Shown: positions 34,743 to 46,990, counted from the first letter of the stretch. The stretch is DNA of 64,000 bases from Lolium rigidum (GCF_022539505.1 NC_061508.1:98977385-99041384); one strand, 5' to 3'. The notes: generated by a model from the letters alone, not told the origin. Made by a program: numbers and translations.

Positions 34743-36887
34743 TTGAGCCAGACATCGCAGTACGCACGGCACGACATAGGAACGCACGCCGGCCGGCCGG
34801 CCATGTGTCCCACCGGCACCACCGTCGCGATGACTGCGGCGGGCATCGTCACGGGCACCGAAGACACCACCCTTGCGAAGCTTCATGCCTCGCGAGCGGC
34901 GATCATGTCAGTGCTTGCCACCGCGACCGAGGCCGAAGCCGCCATTGAAGCGACTGGCGACCGCATCGGTGACCTCTTGTCCAGCTCCTCGCCGTCCTCC
35001 TCCTCCAAGCTCCAGTCCAAGTCCGTGGCGACGAGCGCCCTGCGCGCCCGCATTGACCGTGCCGTAGCCCCCGCCGAACCGCTCCTCGCGTCGCTGCGCC
35101 TCGTGTCTTCCCTGGCGGGGGAGGCCGCGCAGCTCCCGGCAAACCCGGCCGACACCGAGAGCGCCGTCGCCTTCGTCGACCGCGTGGACCAGCTGCGCGA
35201 CGCCATCGAGGAGGCCGTGGCGCGAGGGGACGAGGCCGTCAGGAGGGTGGAGGAGGCGGTGGGCTTCCTTGGCCGCACGACGAGCAAGGCCGCCGGCCGC
35301 GGACGCGTGCGGCGGCTGACGGAGGCGGCGTCCGCGCTGCGCGCCGTGTACGAGACGGAGGCCGAGGCGATGCGGTTCGAGGGCCCGCTCGACGAGGCCC
35401 TGCTCGGCCTCCAGGACCTGTTCGAAGCGCTCCTCCTCAGGCTCAAGCACGCCACGCCTGCAGACGATGCCGGCGACACGGAGAAGTACGAGCTCGGCAC
35501 GGACGACGAGGTGGACGCCGCCGCGCGGATGGCCAAGACGCTGGCCGGCAACGACTGCCTGGACATCTGCGTGGACATCTACGTGAAGGCGAGGTACAGG
35601 AGGGCGGCCAAGGCGATGATGCGGCTGGACCCGGCGTACCTCAAGGTGTACACGGCGGAGGCCATCGACGGCATGGAGTGGGAGTCGCTGGAGTCGGCCA
35701 TGGCGCTGTGGAGCCCGCACTTCCACGTGGCCATCGCCTCCGTGCTCACCGTGGAGCGCCGGCTGTGCGCGCGGGTGCTGGCGCACCTCCCGCCGGCGGT
35801 CTGGCCCGAGTGCTTCGCCAAGATCGCGGCCCGCATCGTGGCCGCCTTCTTCCGCTTCGCCGACGGCGTGGCCGCGGCCGCGCGCGAGCCGCAGAGGCTG
35901 TTCAAGCTGCTGGACATGGTCGACGCGGTGGGCCGCGAGAGGGGGCGCCTGGACGCGCTCTTCTCCGGCGAGTCGGCCACGCTGGTCGCCATCCGCGAGC
36001 GCACGCGCGAGGTGGAGCGCGCCCTCGCGCGCGCCGCCGCAGCCGTGTTCTACGAGTTCGGGCTCCGCGTGGAGACGCACTACATCGCGGGGGCCGACGC
36101 CGTGCAGGTGCCCAAGATCGTCCGGTACGCCGTGAACTACCTCAAGTGCCTCGCGTCCGACGACTACCGTGGTCTCATGGACACCGCCCTTCGCGCGGAG
36201 CGGGAGCGCGGCGGCGACGGAGATGAAGGCGTAGCGGAGAGCGGAGGGGGCCGCGCGGCACTAGCGGAGGCGGTGTCGAACGTGCTGGAGGCGCTGCAAC
36301 GGCACGTGGAGGCGGCGCGCAGGGTGTGCGCGGACGCGGCGACGGCGCACGTCATGGCCATGAATGCGTACTGGTACATCTACATGCGCGCCCGGGGCAC
36401 CGAGCTGGCGAAGCTGATCGGGGAGGAGGCCATGAAGCGGCGGTACAAGGCGTCGGCCGAGGAGGCGGCGTGGGAGTACCAGGACGTCGCGTGGAACCCG
36501 ATCGTCCGGCGCCTAGGTGGCAGCGCCGGCAAGACGTGGCCGCCGGAGGAGGCGCGGGAGAAGGCGGCGGCGTTCGCCGGCGCGCTCGAGGAGAGGGTGA
36601 GGAAGCACGGCGCGGAGTACAAGATCCCGGACGGCGACCTCCGGGCGCAGATCAGGGTGGCAGTGACCAAGTCGGTGCGCGGCGCCTATGCCGGGTTCAT
36701 GAAGGCGAACGAGAGTGCGGTGGCCGGCCGGAGGCGGGAGTTCTTGCCGGTGGACGTGATCGAGAGCATGGTGGGTCGCGTGTTCGATGAGATGGGCGAC
36801 GGCGAGGTCGGCAGCGTTGGCCGGACGAGGAGCAGCGGCCGGGCACGTCGGGACAGCGGCAATGTCGAGGGGTACGAGGCTAACTGA
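34743..36887 (+). CDS. Exocyst subunit EXO70 family protein
   Basis: EXO70 subunits tether secretory vesicles to the plasma membrane by binding phosphoinositides and other exocyst subunits. The intronless frame encodes 714 residues from ATG 34,743. ATG 34,803 (694) and ATG 34,830 (685 residues, GCGATGA context) are alternatives, and the last gives a more usual EXO70 start. The N-terminal half is Ala/Glu-rich helix with a Ser-rich loop (LLSSSSPSSSSK). The EXO70 domain covers roughly residues 310-690, with VPKIVRYAVNYLK, MAMNAYWYIYMRARGTELA and ELAKLIGEEAMKRRYK. Single-exon structure and high GC are usual for the expanded grass EXO70 clades; the exact clade was not assigned. It lies 610 bp downstream of the carrier gene on the same strand. 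Confidence 0.9.
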   Translation: MSQTSQYARHDIGTHAGRPAMCPTGTTVAMTAAGIVTGTEDTTLAKLHASRAAIMSVLATATEAEAAIEATGDRIGDLLSSSSPSSSSKLQSKSVATSALRARIDRAVAPAEPLLASLRLVSSLAGEAAQLPANPADTESAVAFVDRVDQLRDAIEEAVARGDEAVRRVEEAVGFLGRTTSKAAGRGRVRRLTEAASALRAVYETEAEAMRFEGPLDEALLGLQDLFEALLLRLKHATPADDAGDTEKYELGTDDEVDAAARMAKTLAGNDCLDICVDIYVKARYRRAAKAMMRLDPAYLKVYTAEAIDGMEWESLESAMALWSPHFHVAIASVLTVERRLCARVLAHLPPAVWPECFAKIAARIVAAFFRFADGVAAAAREPQRLFKLLDMVDAVGRERGRLDALFSGESATLVAIRERTREVERALARAAAAVFYEFGLRVETHYIAGADAVQVPKIVRYAVNYLKCLASDDYRGLMDTALRAERERGGDGDEGVAESGGGRAALAEAVSNVLEALQRHVEAARRVCADAATAHVMAMNAYWYIYMRARGTELAKLIGEEAMKRRYKASAEEAAWEYQDVAWNPIVRRLGGSAGKTWPPEEAREKAAAFAGALEERVRKHGAEYKIPDGDLRAQIRVAVTKSVRGAYAGFMKANESAVAGRRREFLPVDVIESMVGRVFDEMGDGEVGSVGRTRSSGRARRDSGNVEGYEAN

Positions 36888-37434
36888 AATTACAGCGCGA
36901 ACGTCGTGGATTGGCCGCGCCAATGCATCAAGCCAGCAACCACTCAATCAGCAGTCCAATTTCAGCGTGAAATAAATTTTTGGCATGAATGTTCTTGTAA
37001 TTATTTACTTCTGTATAATTTGCATTAGATGAATAGAGGTCTTTTTTCTCTTCAATCGAATGAATGCACAATAGTTTTACCACACAAGTGCAGATGCAAG
37101 CAAGCAATTTACATTACCAAGCAGTCAAACTTATATGTATCACACATACAAACCACACAACTACTATACATATTTTCGCACACAGCTAGCTACCAACTAG
37201 TACATTATAAATAAGCACACCCTAACATAGATACACACTAGTGCACACTGCTAAACCTTGTGCCTGGCACCTCCTAAACTACCTAAAGCAAGTCACATAT
37301 GTACAATCTTCCTTGCTGGAGTTCCATGTTTTGTTAGCACTTGGAAGAACCACAGTTCCGAGTTATGATTTCTTACTCGCCGATGGATTTGTGCAAATGT
37401 CGAGGAGGCACCCACCAAGAGTTTGTCCAGTGAC
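36888..37434 (-). other. Convergent intergenic region with the Pumilio 3' flank
   Basis: This AT-rich stretch separates the EXO70 stop from the Pumilio stop on the other strand, and it should contain both 3' untranslated regions. On the minus strand, UGUACAUA (37,305-37,298) fits the Pumilio element UGUANAUA and lies ~130 nt beyond the Pumilio stop codon. No other gene is seen. Confidence 0.5.
37298..37305 (-). promoter_or_regulatory. Candidate Pumilio-binding element in the Pumilio 3' region
   Basis: The minus-strand sequence is TGTACATA, matching the UGUANAUA consensus of PUF proteins. It is about 130 nt downstream of the stop codon at 37,435-37,437, so it is probably transcribed. A single 8-mer match can arise by chance. 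Confidence 0.35.
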
Positions 37435-40400
37435 CTAGGAGTCGCACTCGGAACCTTCTGAAAGCATCATAGGGTTAGAAACACTCTCTAGTACTGGATA
37501 TAAAGTATCGCTAGTTGAAAAAGAAACTCACCTTCACCACAAAGCTGCTCAACTCGGCTCGCAATATGTTTGCCATAGGTGTACTTCCTCAATGCTTGCA
37601 AATGACCCTTTACGCGGCTGACCAGAAGTTCCCGCTGCTCATCGTTGCATGTTTCAAGTATCTTCTGAACAACATAGTTTGCATACTGATCCTTCATCAT
37701 TCCCTGATTGCATAAAGTGGTTAGCAAATAAACTCACGGGAATTTACTGTCCAACACGCTGATAGAATCTAGGATTAGCAGAATCATAGATACTGGGTGG
37801 TACAAATATATGGACTCGGATTCCTCAAGTCAGATGTGCACACCTGAACGACTAAAAGCACCTAATTGATGATGGAAATGTAAATCTGCAATTGCTAAAC
37901 TGTTATCTGATTTCAAATGGGATGCTAGTGCCTACTTGGTACCTGCTGCCTACTTGACACGTTTAACTTATATAGGACCCTGTATCTTCGAGCATTGCAG
38001 CTTTACCATCTATCAGTAAAAGAATGGGCAAGAAAAGGGATGGAAAACATTTGAGTTACAAGATTATCATACATACCAGCAAGGAATCATTTCCGTCAGT
38101 CTGCTCCACGATCTCTCTGATTAAAAGATCTCGTTCCGCAATATCCCCATGTTGAAAACACTTCTCGACCACATTAGATGCAAACTTATTTTGGCTCATA
38201 GTGACAACCTGCCCAGCCAACTTACTGATAATTTGGGCTCTTTCACTACTTTTTCCCTTTTCCAAAACATGCTGCAGAAGAGCAAGGAAAAAGAAATAAG
38301 CTGGTAGATTCTAACATAAAATAGGCAAAGGGCACTTCACTCAAGTCATCATCCGCTATCATAGTGACATAGCATATTCTTGTGCTAACCAATGCACCAA
38401 AGACAGGTCATAACTACCAGGTATTTTGCTTTTATTAGAGGCAGTCTGTCAGTTTACAGATCAAAGTACTGTGGGGCAACTACTGTGCTCTTAGCATATC
38501 AGTGGGCAATGCTGTGATGGCTAATTGCAGGGTAAATTATAAGAATTTGCACCAAGTACTGTATTGAAGAGCAAAAAAATTCACCTGTGTAACGTAGTTG
38601 CCATACTGATCTTGCGCAAGGATGCAAGCAGATTGCAATATTTCGTCTATTATGCACTGGCCCTGTGAATCACCACCGCAATGCTCCAAAACTCTCTGCA
38701 GAGCAAGGGTATATAGATTGACGAGAGAAAGAAAGTCAGCATATCAGGATCTAGTACATATAAATCAAGTAGTATTCCGAACCCACCTGAATAACACGGC
38801 AACCATATGGGTGCATTGAAAGGCTAGCAACTTGTCCCCGAAAAGCAGATACTACAAAGCCAATATGTTCTGTCGGGACACATTCAATGCACTTCTGTAT
38901 AACATGATTCCCATTTTGGTCACGAACACATCGTATAATATTTCCATCAAGCTCACGGACTAGATCTATTTTCTGGTCAAGTTCCATAACTTCAAGAGCC
39001 TGTGTGTTATAAGGAGAAATAAACAGAGCACAAATTATTAATAATAGTACTAGCATGACACATCAGATGCTATAATGTATGCTGGTTGTATCCAGAACTC
39101 CCGATATCATGCCAACAGGGAACTGCAAGGCCACACAATAGCTACAATAGCAGATTACACCAGTTTCTAGTTACACAAAGCATGTTTGCTATTTCAAATT
39201 TCCTATGTAATGTTTCCAAATTAACATACTGATCGCAAGTAGAATAATAGTACTCCCTCCAGCCTTAAATAACTGTCGCAAATTCATGAACCTAGACATA
39301 TTTTAGACTATATTTTGCCTATATCTGCTACAAGTATTTAGAGCCGGAGGAAATAATATTCTCACGAACCACCAAGTAATAATGCAATTCAACTCACTGC
39401 TCCAATTTCCCTGATTACTCTAGCTCTCTTCGATGCTTTCTACAAGCTAGCAACAATTTGGTATTTTTTCTTCAAAAACTAGCATTTACCACTATTTACT
39501 CATTACCCCCTAAACAAAAAGACTTTTCTGACTCAACGCCTGATGTTACATGTCCGGATGATCTACTGAGCTGAACTGGTTCGATATGACTGCCCCTAGC
39601 TATTGAATGTATGGCTAAGAGTAGCCTTCGGATACACTGCATGCAGATTTGCTCCTATTAACTAAGTTAACATTTTAAATATAAACTAGAACTTCTGTTT
39701 GGTAGCTCACACATTTCAGGACAGAAGCATTTCGGTACAGTACTATGAGCATGACACCGTCTAGGCTGCATTGGATCGGGATAGCCAAAGACACATGGGT
39801 TAAGGAGGGCAAAGTTAATCTGAGAAAGATAGAGAGCTACTACCTCCCATCTCAAAAATTAGGACTTATATTTTTTTCGGAAAGTCAAATCAACAAGTAA
39901 AGTTTGAGCAAAGTTTTAGAAGAATTTATCTACAAATATGATATTTTATAGATACCATAAGATAATATATTTCATTATCTATCTAATGATATTGATTTTG
40001 TATTTTGCATGTTAATGATTTTTGGTAAAAACTTAGTCAAACTTGACATAGTATGACTTTCTAAACATAATATAAGCCTTAGGCTTTGGGATGGAGGTAG
40101 TATTAACTAAGCTAATATTTTTAAAACCCATGGTTTTGAGTCGCTGTATAGTCGCGACTAATCACCAAGTCGTTTTTTCCAAAAATCAGTGCAGCTCGCG
40201 ACTATACAGCGACTTTCGTCGACTAATCGCCGAGTCACAAGGTTGGTGACTCAAAAACCTTGTTAAAACCTAAACTATATCTTCTCTTTGGTAGCTCACA
40301 TCTTTCGGGATCAGAAGTAATTAGCAAGGGCGTACAGTACTACCAAGCATGAAACTGTCTAAGCTGCATGGATCGGGATAGCCGAACAATGGGTTAATGA

Positions 40401-43400
40401 GGGTAAACCAGTACAGTTAATCTGTGTGTGTGTGTGTGTGTGTGTATGTGTGTGTGTGAGAGAGAGAGAGAGAGCATACTGCGTGCTAGCTTCATCTCAA
40501 AGGTATATTCTCTTGATTCACAAGTTGGAACCAAAGTACCAAACCAAAATTTGCATCTCTAATCCTAACAAATCCTGACTGTTATATTTAAAGGCATATT
40601 ATATTGCATGCCTTGACGCTTTAGCCGATAAACAACCATGATTAAGTTAAGACACTAGAATGGTGGAATAGGTTAACCTACCATAACTAACCATCACAAA
40701 TCGTATTCTATTGTTAGCAAAGCTGACATACGTAAGCTAGCCAAAGAGGAATTTAGGTTAAGCAAGTTAGTTGCCGAACACAAAATCAAGGTCATGTCCA
40801 CCTTTATGTTCAGGTTAGCGAACATGCAGCCCTGCCACATGGAGAACTTCTGTTTGATACCTCACGCCTTTCAGGTAATCAAGGTACTATCCAGTATGTA
40901 TGTTAAATAAAGTAGCTAATTTGCAGGCTAAAAACTAGATACAGAACAAAAGAACAAGGTACATACACATAGAGTTACAATTGCCACAGAACAAAATTAG
41001 ACCTGACTAAAGTTAAGCAAATATTAAATGTAAAGAGTAAGAGTACCTTTTGAATTACTCGGCACCCATACATCTGAAGGCTCAAAGGTAGAACATGACT
41101 AGCAAGCTTAGTGGCAAGGTCTCTCCTTTGCCCAGGAGTTCCATGTTCAAAAAACTGCAGAGATTACATGTCACTTTTTATACAGCAGGTAATCACCAGT
41201 CACAAGGCATGATCATGTGTTACAAAGTTATACAAACAATTTGCTCCCCATAATAGATAGCTATAGATTCATTCATACAACAGCATACCTTTTGAATCAC
41301 ATAATTTCCGAACACATCAGTCATTAATGATGGAGCATGAGGAAGAACTTCTGCGAACACAGATGCCTTCTCTTCGGCAGTGCAGTTTTCCAACTTCTGC
41401 TGAATGAATCGGCTACCATGTTGGTCAGCGCTGAGGTCAGGAACAGATCAGAAGTTAGTGTCCAAAACTGGTAATGGAGTATGCATGTCCAGTTCGAATG
41501 ATATGTGTGCTGATATGCATGTCTAATTAGAATGCTGATATGCATATCAAGTTAGAATGCAAAATAATCAATACAACACAACTAACCTGAATTCTACTAT
41601 ACGACCTGTGATATCAGATAGCTCAACCCTACGTGCTCTGTTGGACTTCAGTTCTTCCAGGAAAGTGCATGCCTTCGGACTATCAAATTTCCCTCTTTCT
41701 CGCTGCCCTTGAATCCCAGAAATAGCAGTCATGTCTCTTGATGCAGACGGAAACCTCGCAGAATCATTTCTTCTAGCAGAGGGGGAAATTCCAGGAAAAG
41801 GTTGCCCCTGAAACACTGGGCTTGTTGGATAAGTCAATGGTACTCCAACATAGGGTGAAATGCCATGATAATTCGGAACAGTTCCTCCTCTTAGGGCTGT
41901 AGGAGAATTAGAAATTCCAGATTTTGGAAGTTCAAACCTTTGATTGGACGGATATTGTGCTTGAGGAAATACCTTTTGTGGATCAAAATTATCAGCAACA
42001 TTTCCAAAAACACTTCCTCTTGGAGCCAATGTACTGTATTGATTTCCACAGGCATACTGTGGAAAGGAGGGATGCTGAAAGAACGGAAAAAAGTTCGGGT
42101 CGGGAATGGGTGGCTGCATGGCATAACCAAGTTGCCCATACGTTTTATATGGCTGAACAAATTCTGTTCCCATAGTAAGATTCCCTGCTGAAGGAAATCC
42201 AGATGGCCTACCACTAAAGCTTGGATTGATAGTGCTATCGAGAGGGGTCGACACAGAACTCTGGGGAGAAAAGCTAGTCATAAAAGGTGGCAAACCTGAA
42301 CCACCCACAGCATATCCAGCAGTTCCATACGGAGTTGGCAATGCACTGGCTGGATGCAAATTCTGATAGTATGGGCTTCCAAACGAATTTGGTGCATAAA
42401 ATGGTGTTGTCATACCAGGTTGAGGTAGAAGTTGATGCATGTTACCAGTGGATAATTTTAGCTGAGTATGAGACAAGTTGTCAACAAAAGGAGCATGGGG
42501 AAGATGTGTTCCATGAGGAGTCATTTGAATATGGTCACTTTGGACTAGAGGTGAGAAGCCATACTGCTGCAAGAAATTGCCCTGCCACTGCTGCTTAACT
42601 TGTGACGTGCTATGGGTATCCAAACTTAACTTCAAATTCTTCATATTTGAGTCCACAACATCAAGTTCAGTAACAACTGCTTCGCTGACAAGAACATCAT
42701 TTTCAGGCTGCATGCCTATGCTCTGCTTTTCTTGCTGTTGCTCAAAAGTTTGCACATTTGGGTTATTATCAGAATATGATGAAATGGGGACAGATGTAGA
42801 CACGAGGTTGTCACTAAATGTACTTGGCAGACCACTGGCCAAAGGTACATGTGTCCACGAATTCAACCCTGATGGCTTGATAACATCATGTAACAAATCC
42901 TTTGACAAATCAATATTAGCATGGACATCTACACCATCACCAGTATTGCTACTTGATGGATGCCAAGAAGAGTTATCATACAAAGAATCTGTGTTCTGCT
43001 GAAAGCTCTCCTGGAGAAAATATGGACAGATAATAAGATGAACCGCTGCAATATGCTTGAAAGTAAATTATAAACTAATAAAGTGATTTCAAGCTTCGTT
43101 TGCCAGTGCAGCATGGGAAAGAATGTGACTCGACATGGCCAGTAATTTGAATCTACGCAAATAACTCAATACTATGCAAGTAAACAACTAAAAAGTGTTC
43201 CACATGTCTTCAGTGGCAACACATATTCTTGTTTGGTACTTCTACAAGATAAGCAGGAAGACTATCCAAAAGGATGTCAACCATTTCTAACAGCTGAAAG
43301 ATTGGTTGATATTGCTGTACGAGTAAGGTAGCTCATTTGCAACTTTGTATTATATAAACTTGATGGCATCTTAACATAGGAAAGCAACTCAATCGAAATT

Positions 43401-44149
43401 TTAGTCCGACACTCACTAGATATGATTTCTAGGATCAAGCAGGTACAGAGGACAAACACCCCTGATAGGGCCTGCCTGTTACTCAAATCAACCAGAGAAA
43501 TGGAAAGCGGGCAAGAGAGGATTTCTTTTAGTCTACGCGGAATACTCACCTGCACAAAATCCACAAGATTCGTCTGCGCGTCATCTGCAGAACTTGAATC
43601 CAAAGTCGGAGACTTATCATCTTCAGGTTCTTCCTTGTGAGTTGGTAGGGTAGATCGAGGTACAAACAAGGAGCCCTTACTGCTGTCATCCTGGGAAACC
43701 ACTCTCCACTCCTGAACCTTGCCAACCCGGTTCATGAAGCGGCGACTCTCCCTTGACACTATCGGAGGAGGGAGCCTCGGGTTCAAGTTCACCTTGGAGC
43801 CATAGTAGTCAAAGTACGCAGGATCGGCACGCAGCCGCTCCTCAGACGTGGAGCTGCCAGTCACGTTGTCCAAGCTGCCTAAACCGGCGTCGAAGTTCCC
43901 ACTGCGCTGGCCTATAAGGTTGCCAAGAGCAGCCAGAGACCCCTCCATGCTGGGCGGCGCGCTTCCGCTCCGATCTGGGACTGACTCCCTCCAGGCCCCG
44001 TACACCCCGGTGCCATTGTCCACAAACCCCAGCCCTTCTCCTCCTCCTGGAATGTTGCCGAGCGAAGAGTCGAATGCACCGAAACCCTTGCTGCTCCAGC
44101 CGCCAGCCCCTGTCCCGCCAATTAACCGGACAGCGCCCTGCGTGGCCAT
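37435..44149 (-). CDS. Pumilio/PUF RNA-binding protein (APUM-like)
   Basis: PUF proteins bind UGUA-containing 3' untranslated regions in the cytoplasm and repress or destabilise mRNA. Nine coding exons with GT-AG borders were traced: 44,149-43,550, 43,010-41,587, 41,430-41,289, 41,154-41,047, 38,999-38,787, 38,695-38,585, 38,271-38,077, 37,703-37,532 and 37,457-37,435. They give 995 residues. Residues 1-670 are the long low-complexity region (nucleic-acid-binding NABP type) with NNPNVQ, SFSPQSS and similar stretches. The eight-repeat Pumilio homology domain follows. Its recognition triplets read in order SRFIQ, NYVIQ, CRVIQ, NHVIQ, CRVIQ, NYVTQ, SNVVE and NYVVQ. By the PUF code, these predict 5'-UGUAUAUA-3'. 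All repeats look intact. Intron 4 (38,999/41,047) is 2 kb and full of MITEs. Confidence 0.93.
39253..39353. mobile_element. Stowaway-type MITE (101 bp) in Pumilio intron 4
   Basis: The ends are CTCCCTCCAGCCTTAAATA and TATTTAGAGCCGGAGGAAA, imperfect inverses, flanked by TA at 39,251-39,252 and 39,354-39,355. It is non-coding. Confidence 0.75.
39840..40100. mobile_element. Stowaway-type MITE (261 bp) in Pumilio intron 4
   Basis: The left end, CTACCTCCCATCTCAAAAAT, is inverted at the right end (TTTGGGATGGAGGTAG). It is flanked by TA at 39,838-39,839 and 40,101-40,102. It is AT-rich, and its length is typical of the larger Stowaway families. Confidence 0.85.
40118..40268. mobile_element. Foldback element with nested palindrome
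   Basis: Outer ends (TTTTAAAACCCATGGTTTTGA and a degenerate inverse ending TTGTTAAAACC) enclose a perfect 18-bp inverted repeat, GTCGCTGTATAGTCGCGA, at ~40,141 and its complement at ~40,195. The layout recalls the element at 21,979-22,151, with GTTTAAAA ends and internal TATAG palindromes. The superfamily was not assigned. Confidence 0.55.
40423..40474. repeat. Compound microsatellite (TG)n-(AG)n
   Basis: About 18 TG units with one TA interruption run directly into eight or nine AG units. It is in Pumilio intron 4. Confidence 0.95.
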
Positions 44150-44153
44150 TACC

Positions 44154-44880
44154 CTGCAGGGAGCCGGGAGAGAGGATTAGATGAATATTTAGTGTTCATT
44201 CATTGACTATATCTCCAAGTTGCATCAAATTTCATATTTTTCCTTGTATGGCTATTTGAGATTATCTGAATCTACTGGTTTGGTATTCAACAGGCAACCA
44301 AATTAGCTTGGTTCAAGGAAATGGTTTCCAAAATTTTCACGTTTTCAGATTGGGAAATCTATGAAGAATACAGTAGTCACAAGCAACAACATACAAGAAG
44401 GCTAGCCAAATGTTCTCCTCTGTCAATATAAACATAGGCCAGCCCCCGGAATCCCCCAAGTCACCACTCGTGCACCTCCGAATCGCAACAAAATCAAATT
44501 TTTCCCCAGTGAGGCCGCCAGATAGTAACCCCTAAAACCATCAATTCGACGAGAAAGAAGGGGAGCAGAGCTACCTTACAGGCGTCAGAGTCGGCCGGAG
44601 CCGCAAACCCTAGGCGAGCACCAGCCTCCGGCCTCCCCACTCCGCCTCCTCAATCCCCCACCGCGGCACCCGGCGAGCCTCCCGCGCCTCCTATCTCCCT
44701 CCCGTCGCCGGAGACACCAACCAGCTGGAGTCCCTCTCGCCTCCGCCGACCTCGTCGTCCTCGAAGCTTTTTCTTTCCCCCCTGCTCTTTCTCTTTTGCG
44801 TCGGCGACCGGGGAGCGGAGCGGATGTCGCGTCTAAAACCCTCGAACCGATTGCTTGTCGCGGGCGGCGGCGTCTGCTTT
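44154..44880 (-). other. Pumilio 5' untranslated region with leader intron, and promoter
   Basis: Just upstream of the start codon, a minus-strand acceptor (CTGCAG ending at 44,154) pairs with a donor (CTGTAAG|GTAGCT, GT at 44,574-44,573). This gives a 421-nt intron in the 5' leader. The leader exon (from ~44,575 upward) is GC-rich and CT-rich on the sense strand. Leader introns are common in highly expressed plant genes; that this one acts so is inference. Confidence 0.6.
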
Positions 44881-44984
44881 GAGGGTCGTGCTGGGTGTGA
44901 TGTGCGGCGGGGATGCCGTGGTGACGACGGTGACGGGCCTATAGGCTGCGTCTACGCGTGGGTGGAGCACGGGGGCAGGGATGT

Positions 44985-45069
44985 GATGTCAGCTAGGTGA
45001 TGGCACTATGCTAGGGGCACCCCAGAGGAGCAACTCGGACTCCCCGATGTCAGCTAGGTGATGGCACTA
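44985..45069. repeat. Short direct repeat, two 24-bp copies
   Basis: GATGTCAGCTAGGTGATGGC occurs at 44,985 and 45,046. It lies upstream of the Pumilio leader. No function is evident. Confidence 0.7.
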
Positions 45070-46990
45070 CACTAGTAGTTATGCATTTGTGACAGTGTGC
45101 AAACAAAAGTTATAGTACACTTGTGCCACTGATAACCTATGAAGTAAAAATTCTTCTAGATTACTCATTTTTATAAAGTTTGGACCCTTTTCCTGATGAT
45201 TGTCTATTGGGCAAGATGTGAGATGATGAGCGGGCTTCAAAAATATCAGGAGGAAAACGGGAAATGGAACTAGCGGATACGAGAAATCTGGACATAATCA
45301 TCAATGACACCCTCCCACGTTTACGCATGTTTTCGCGCCACATGAACGTAACATGCCGGCCCTAATTAGCAAAAATATGTAAAATGCTAAATTGTAATAA
45401 AACCGTGTTTAAAGTCACCTAGATTGCATATTTCGGTAGAAGTTTCACCAAATGGGGTAATATGTGTCGCAAATGCATAACTACAAGGTAACATATGCAA
45501 ATCACTCCACGAGTTATTAGGATGTGAAGGAATCAGATCATATACTACTTCTTTTATCATATTTTTTAGGATTTGTGTTTGATGCAAATTTGAATGCGGA
45601 TTCTGTCGGATTTCAAATATGGAGCAGATTCTGAACATACTCGGGTCGAAATTAGAGGTTTGTTCTTTTATGTAAAATGTGACCGAAAGCATCTAACACT
45701 AGACTATAGTCTGCACAATTGCCTGTACAACCACTAGCTTGCATGCAGACACAACATCATGATATTTCAAAGGCAACCCGACACATTAACAATGAGCAAC
45801 AATAATAGAAGATGCATTACTGGTAACACTATGCCACAACGATGGAGGACAACGTGCATAGTTGGGCCAACAAATAAATAATTGGGTTGTCGTGCTAAAA
45901 ATTTGGGGGTCCAAAAAGAACTAACATAGTTGGGCTGAAAAAGAATAGAAGACATGGGATAGCAGTAAGGTTTTCTTTAGATCAATTCCATGTTTTGCAG
46001 GGAAGTCGTGCAATTAAATGCGGGAATGCAATACACACAATCAAAATATAAAAAAAACATCTGAGATGGCCGCAGAAAAAGCAATGATCGTATTATGTAA
46101 AGTGTAATTGATATATTTCACACTTAAATTACGCTTAAGCGTGTGCGCGATAGAAGGGACATACAGTGAACTTTTTCTTCCAGACAAGTTGTATGTGATA
46201 AATCACAAACGGTTTTTGGTAACTGATATGTGTGTTTTACATTATCAATACACATACTTATATGGTTAGTTTTGAATGATATTTGGCATGATCGCTCATT
46301 ATTTATGCTTTTTAGTTGATTTATGGGACTTTCCCATAAAATACCTTTCATTGGTATTTAATTTTGCGAGACAGAAAACCTATTTTTTGTATTTTGTTGT
46401 TTCGGGGACCTTTTGAACATCTAAATATCAAAGGAAAAAAAATACTTGATCAGTTTTTTATCGAGATAAAGGCCGTGGGCTATAGAAGTACTAGAGGGGA
46501 GCCACGAGGACCAAAAGAGGTCAGGTGGCACGCCCCCTCTGCTAGGCGCGCCACCAAGGCCCATTTGGCCCTCGAGCATCGTCTCGACCCCTCCTTTTGA
46601 CAAAAGCTCCGTCCCGGTAGAAAACCTACGCCGTAATTTTTCCAAGATTTACAGAGGCGACGGTGGAGTCGAAAATCCTCTCCTACTCCGGGAGAGGGCA
46701 GATCCTGCAGCACCGGAGCCTCCGGTGAGGGGGAAAATCGACGCCATCATCATCACCACTCCTCCTTGGCGTAGGGGGAGGCCTCTCTATCAACATCTCC
46801 ACCAGCACCATCATCATCACCATCTCCATCTCCGAGATCACTGCATCCCCCGTCATAGTTTGTGATTGATTGAACCCCGGATATCATTTAAGTGTTATTT
46901 GCATGATTGTGATTGACAACTTGTCTTAATTTGGTGGGGGTTATATTTTCAGATTGTGTTGTAATCCATATGCCTCTGATCCATACCATG
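45070..46990 (-). other. Intergenic stretch, probably old LTR-retrotransposon sequence
   Basis: No gene is seen. 45,070-46,470 is AT-rich without long frames. 46,480-46,860 is GC-rich, with CCACGAGGACC, GGCGCGCC and many CATCATCACC units. On the minus strand this resembles the leader or LTR of Triticeae Gypsy elements. No ends or target duplications were found. Confidence 0.35.

Larger units (their letters stand above)
39684..40905 (-). repeat. Dispersed triplication in Pumilio intron 4
   Basis: Segments at ~39,684-39,837, ~40,273-40,415 and ~40,848-40,905 (partial) share TTCTGTTTGGTAGCTCAC-like sequence. The first two also share GGATCGGGATAGCC and a GGGTTAA...GAGGG stretch. Two MITEs separate the first two copies. 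This looks like a local duplication later invaded by MITEs. Confidence 0.65.

Noticed and set aside
34908..36080. 390-residue minus-strand frame opposite EXO70
   Set aside because: His/Arg/Val-rich antisense shadow without recognisable motifs.
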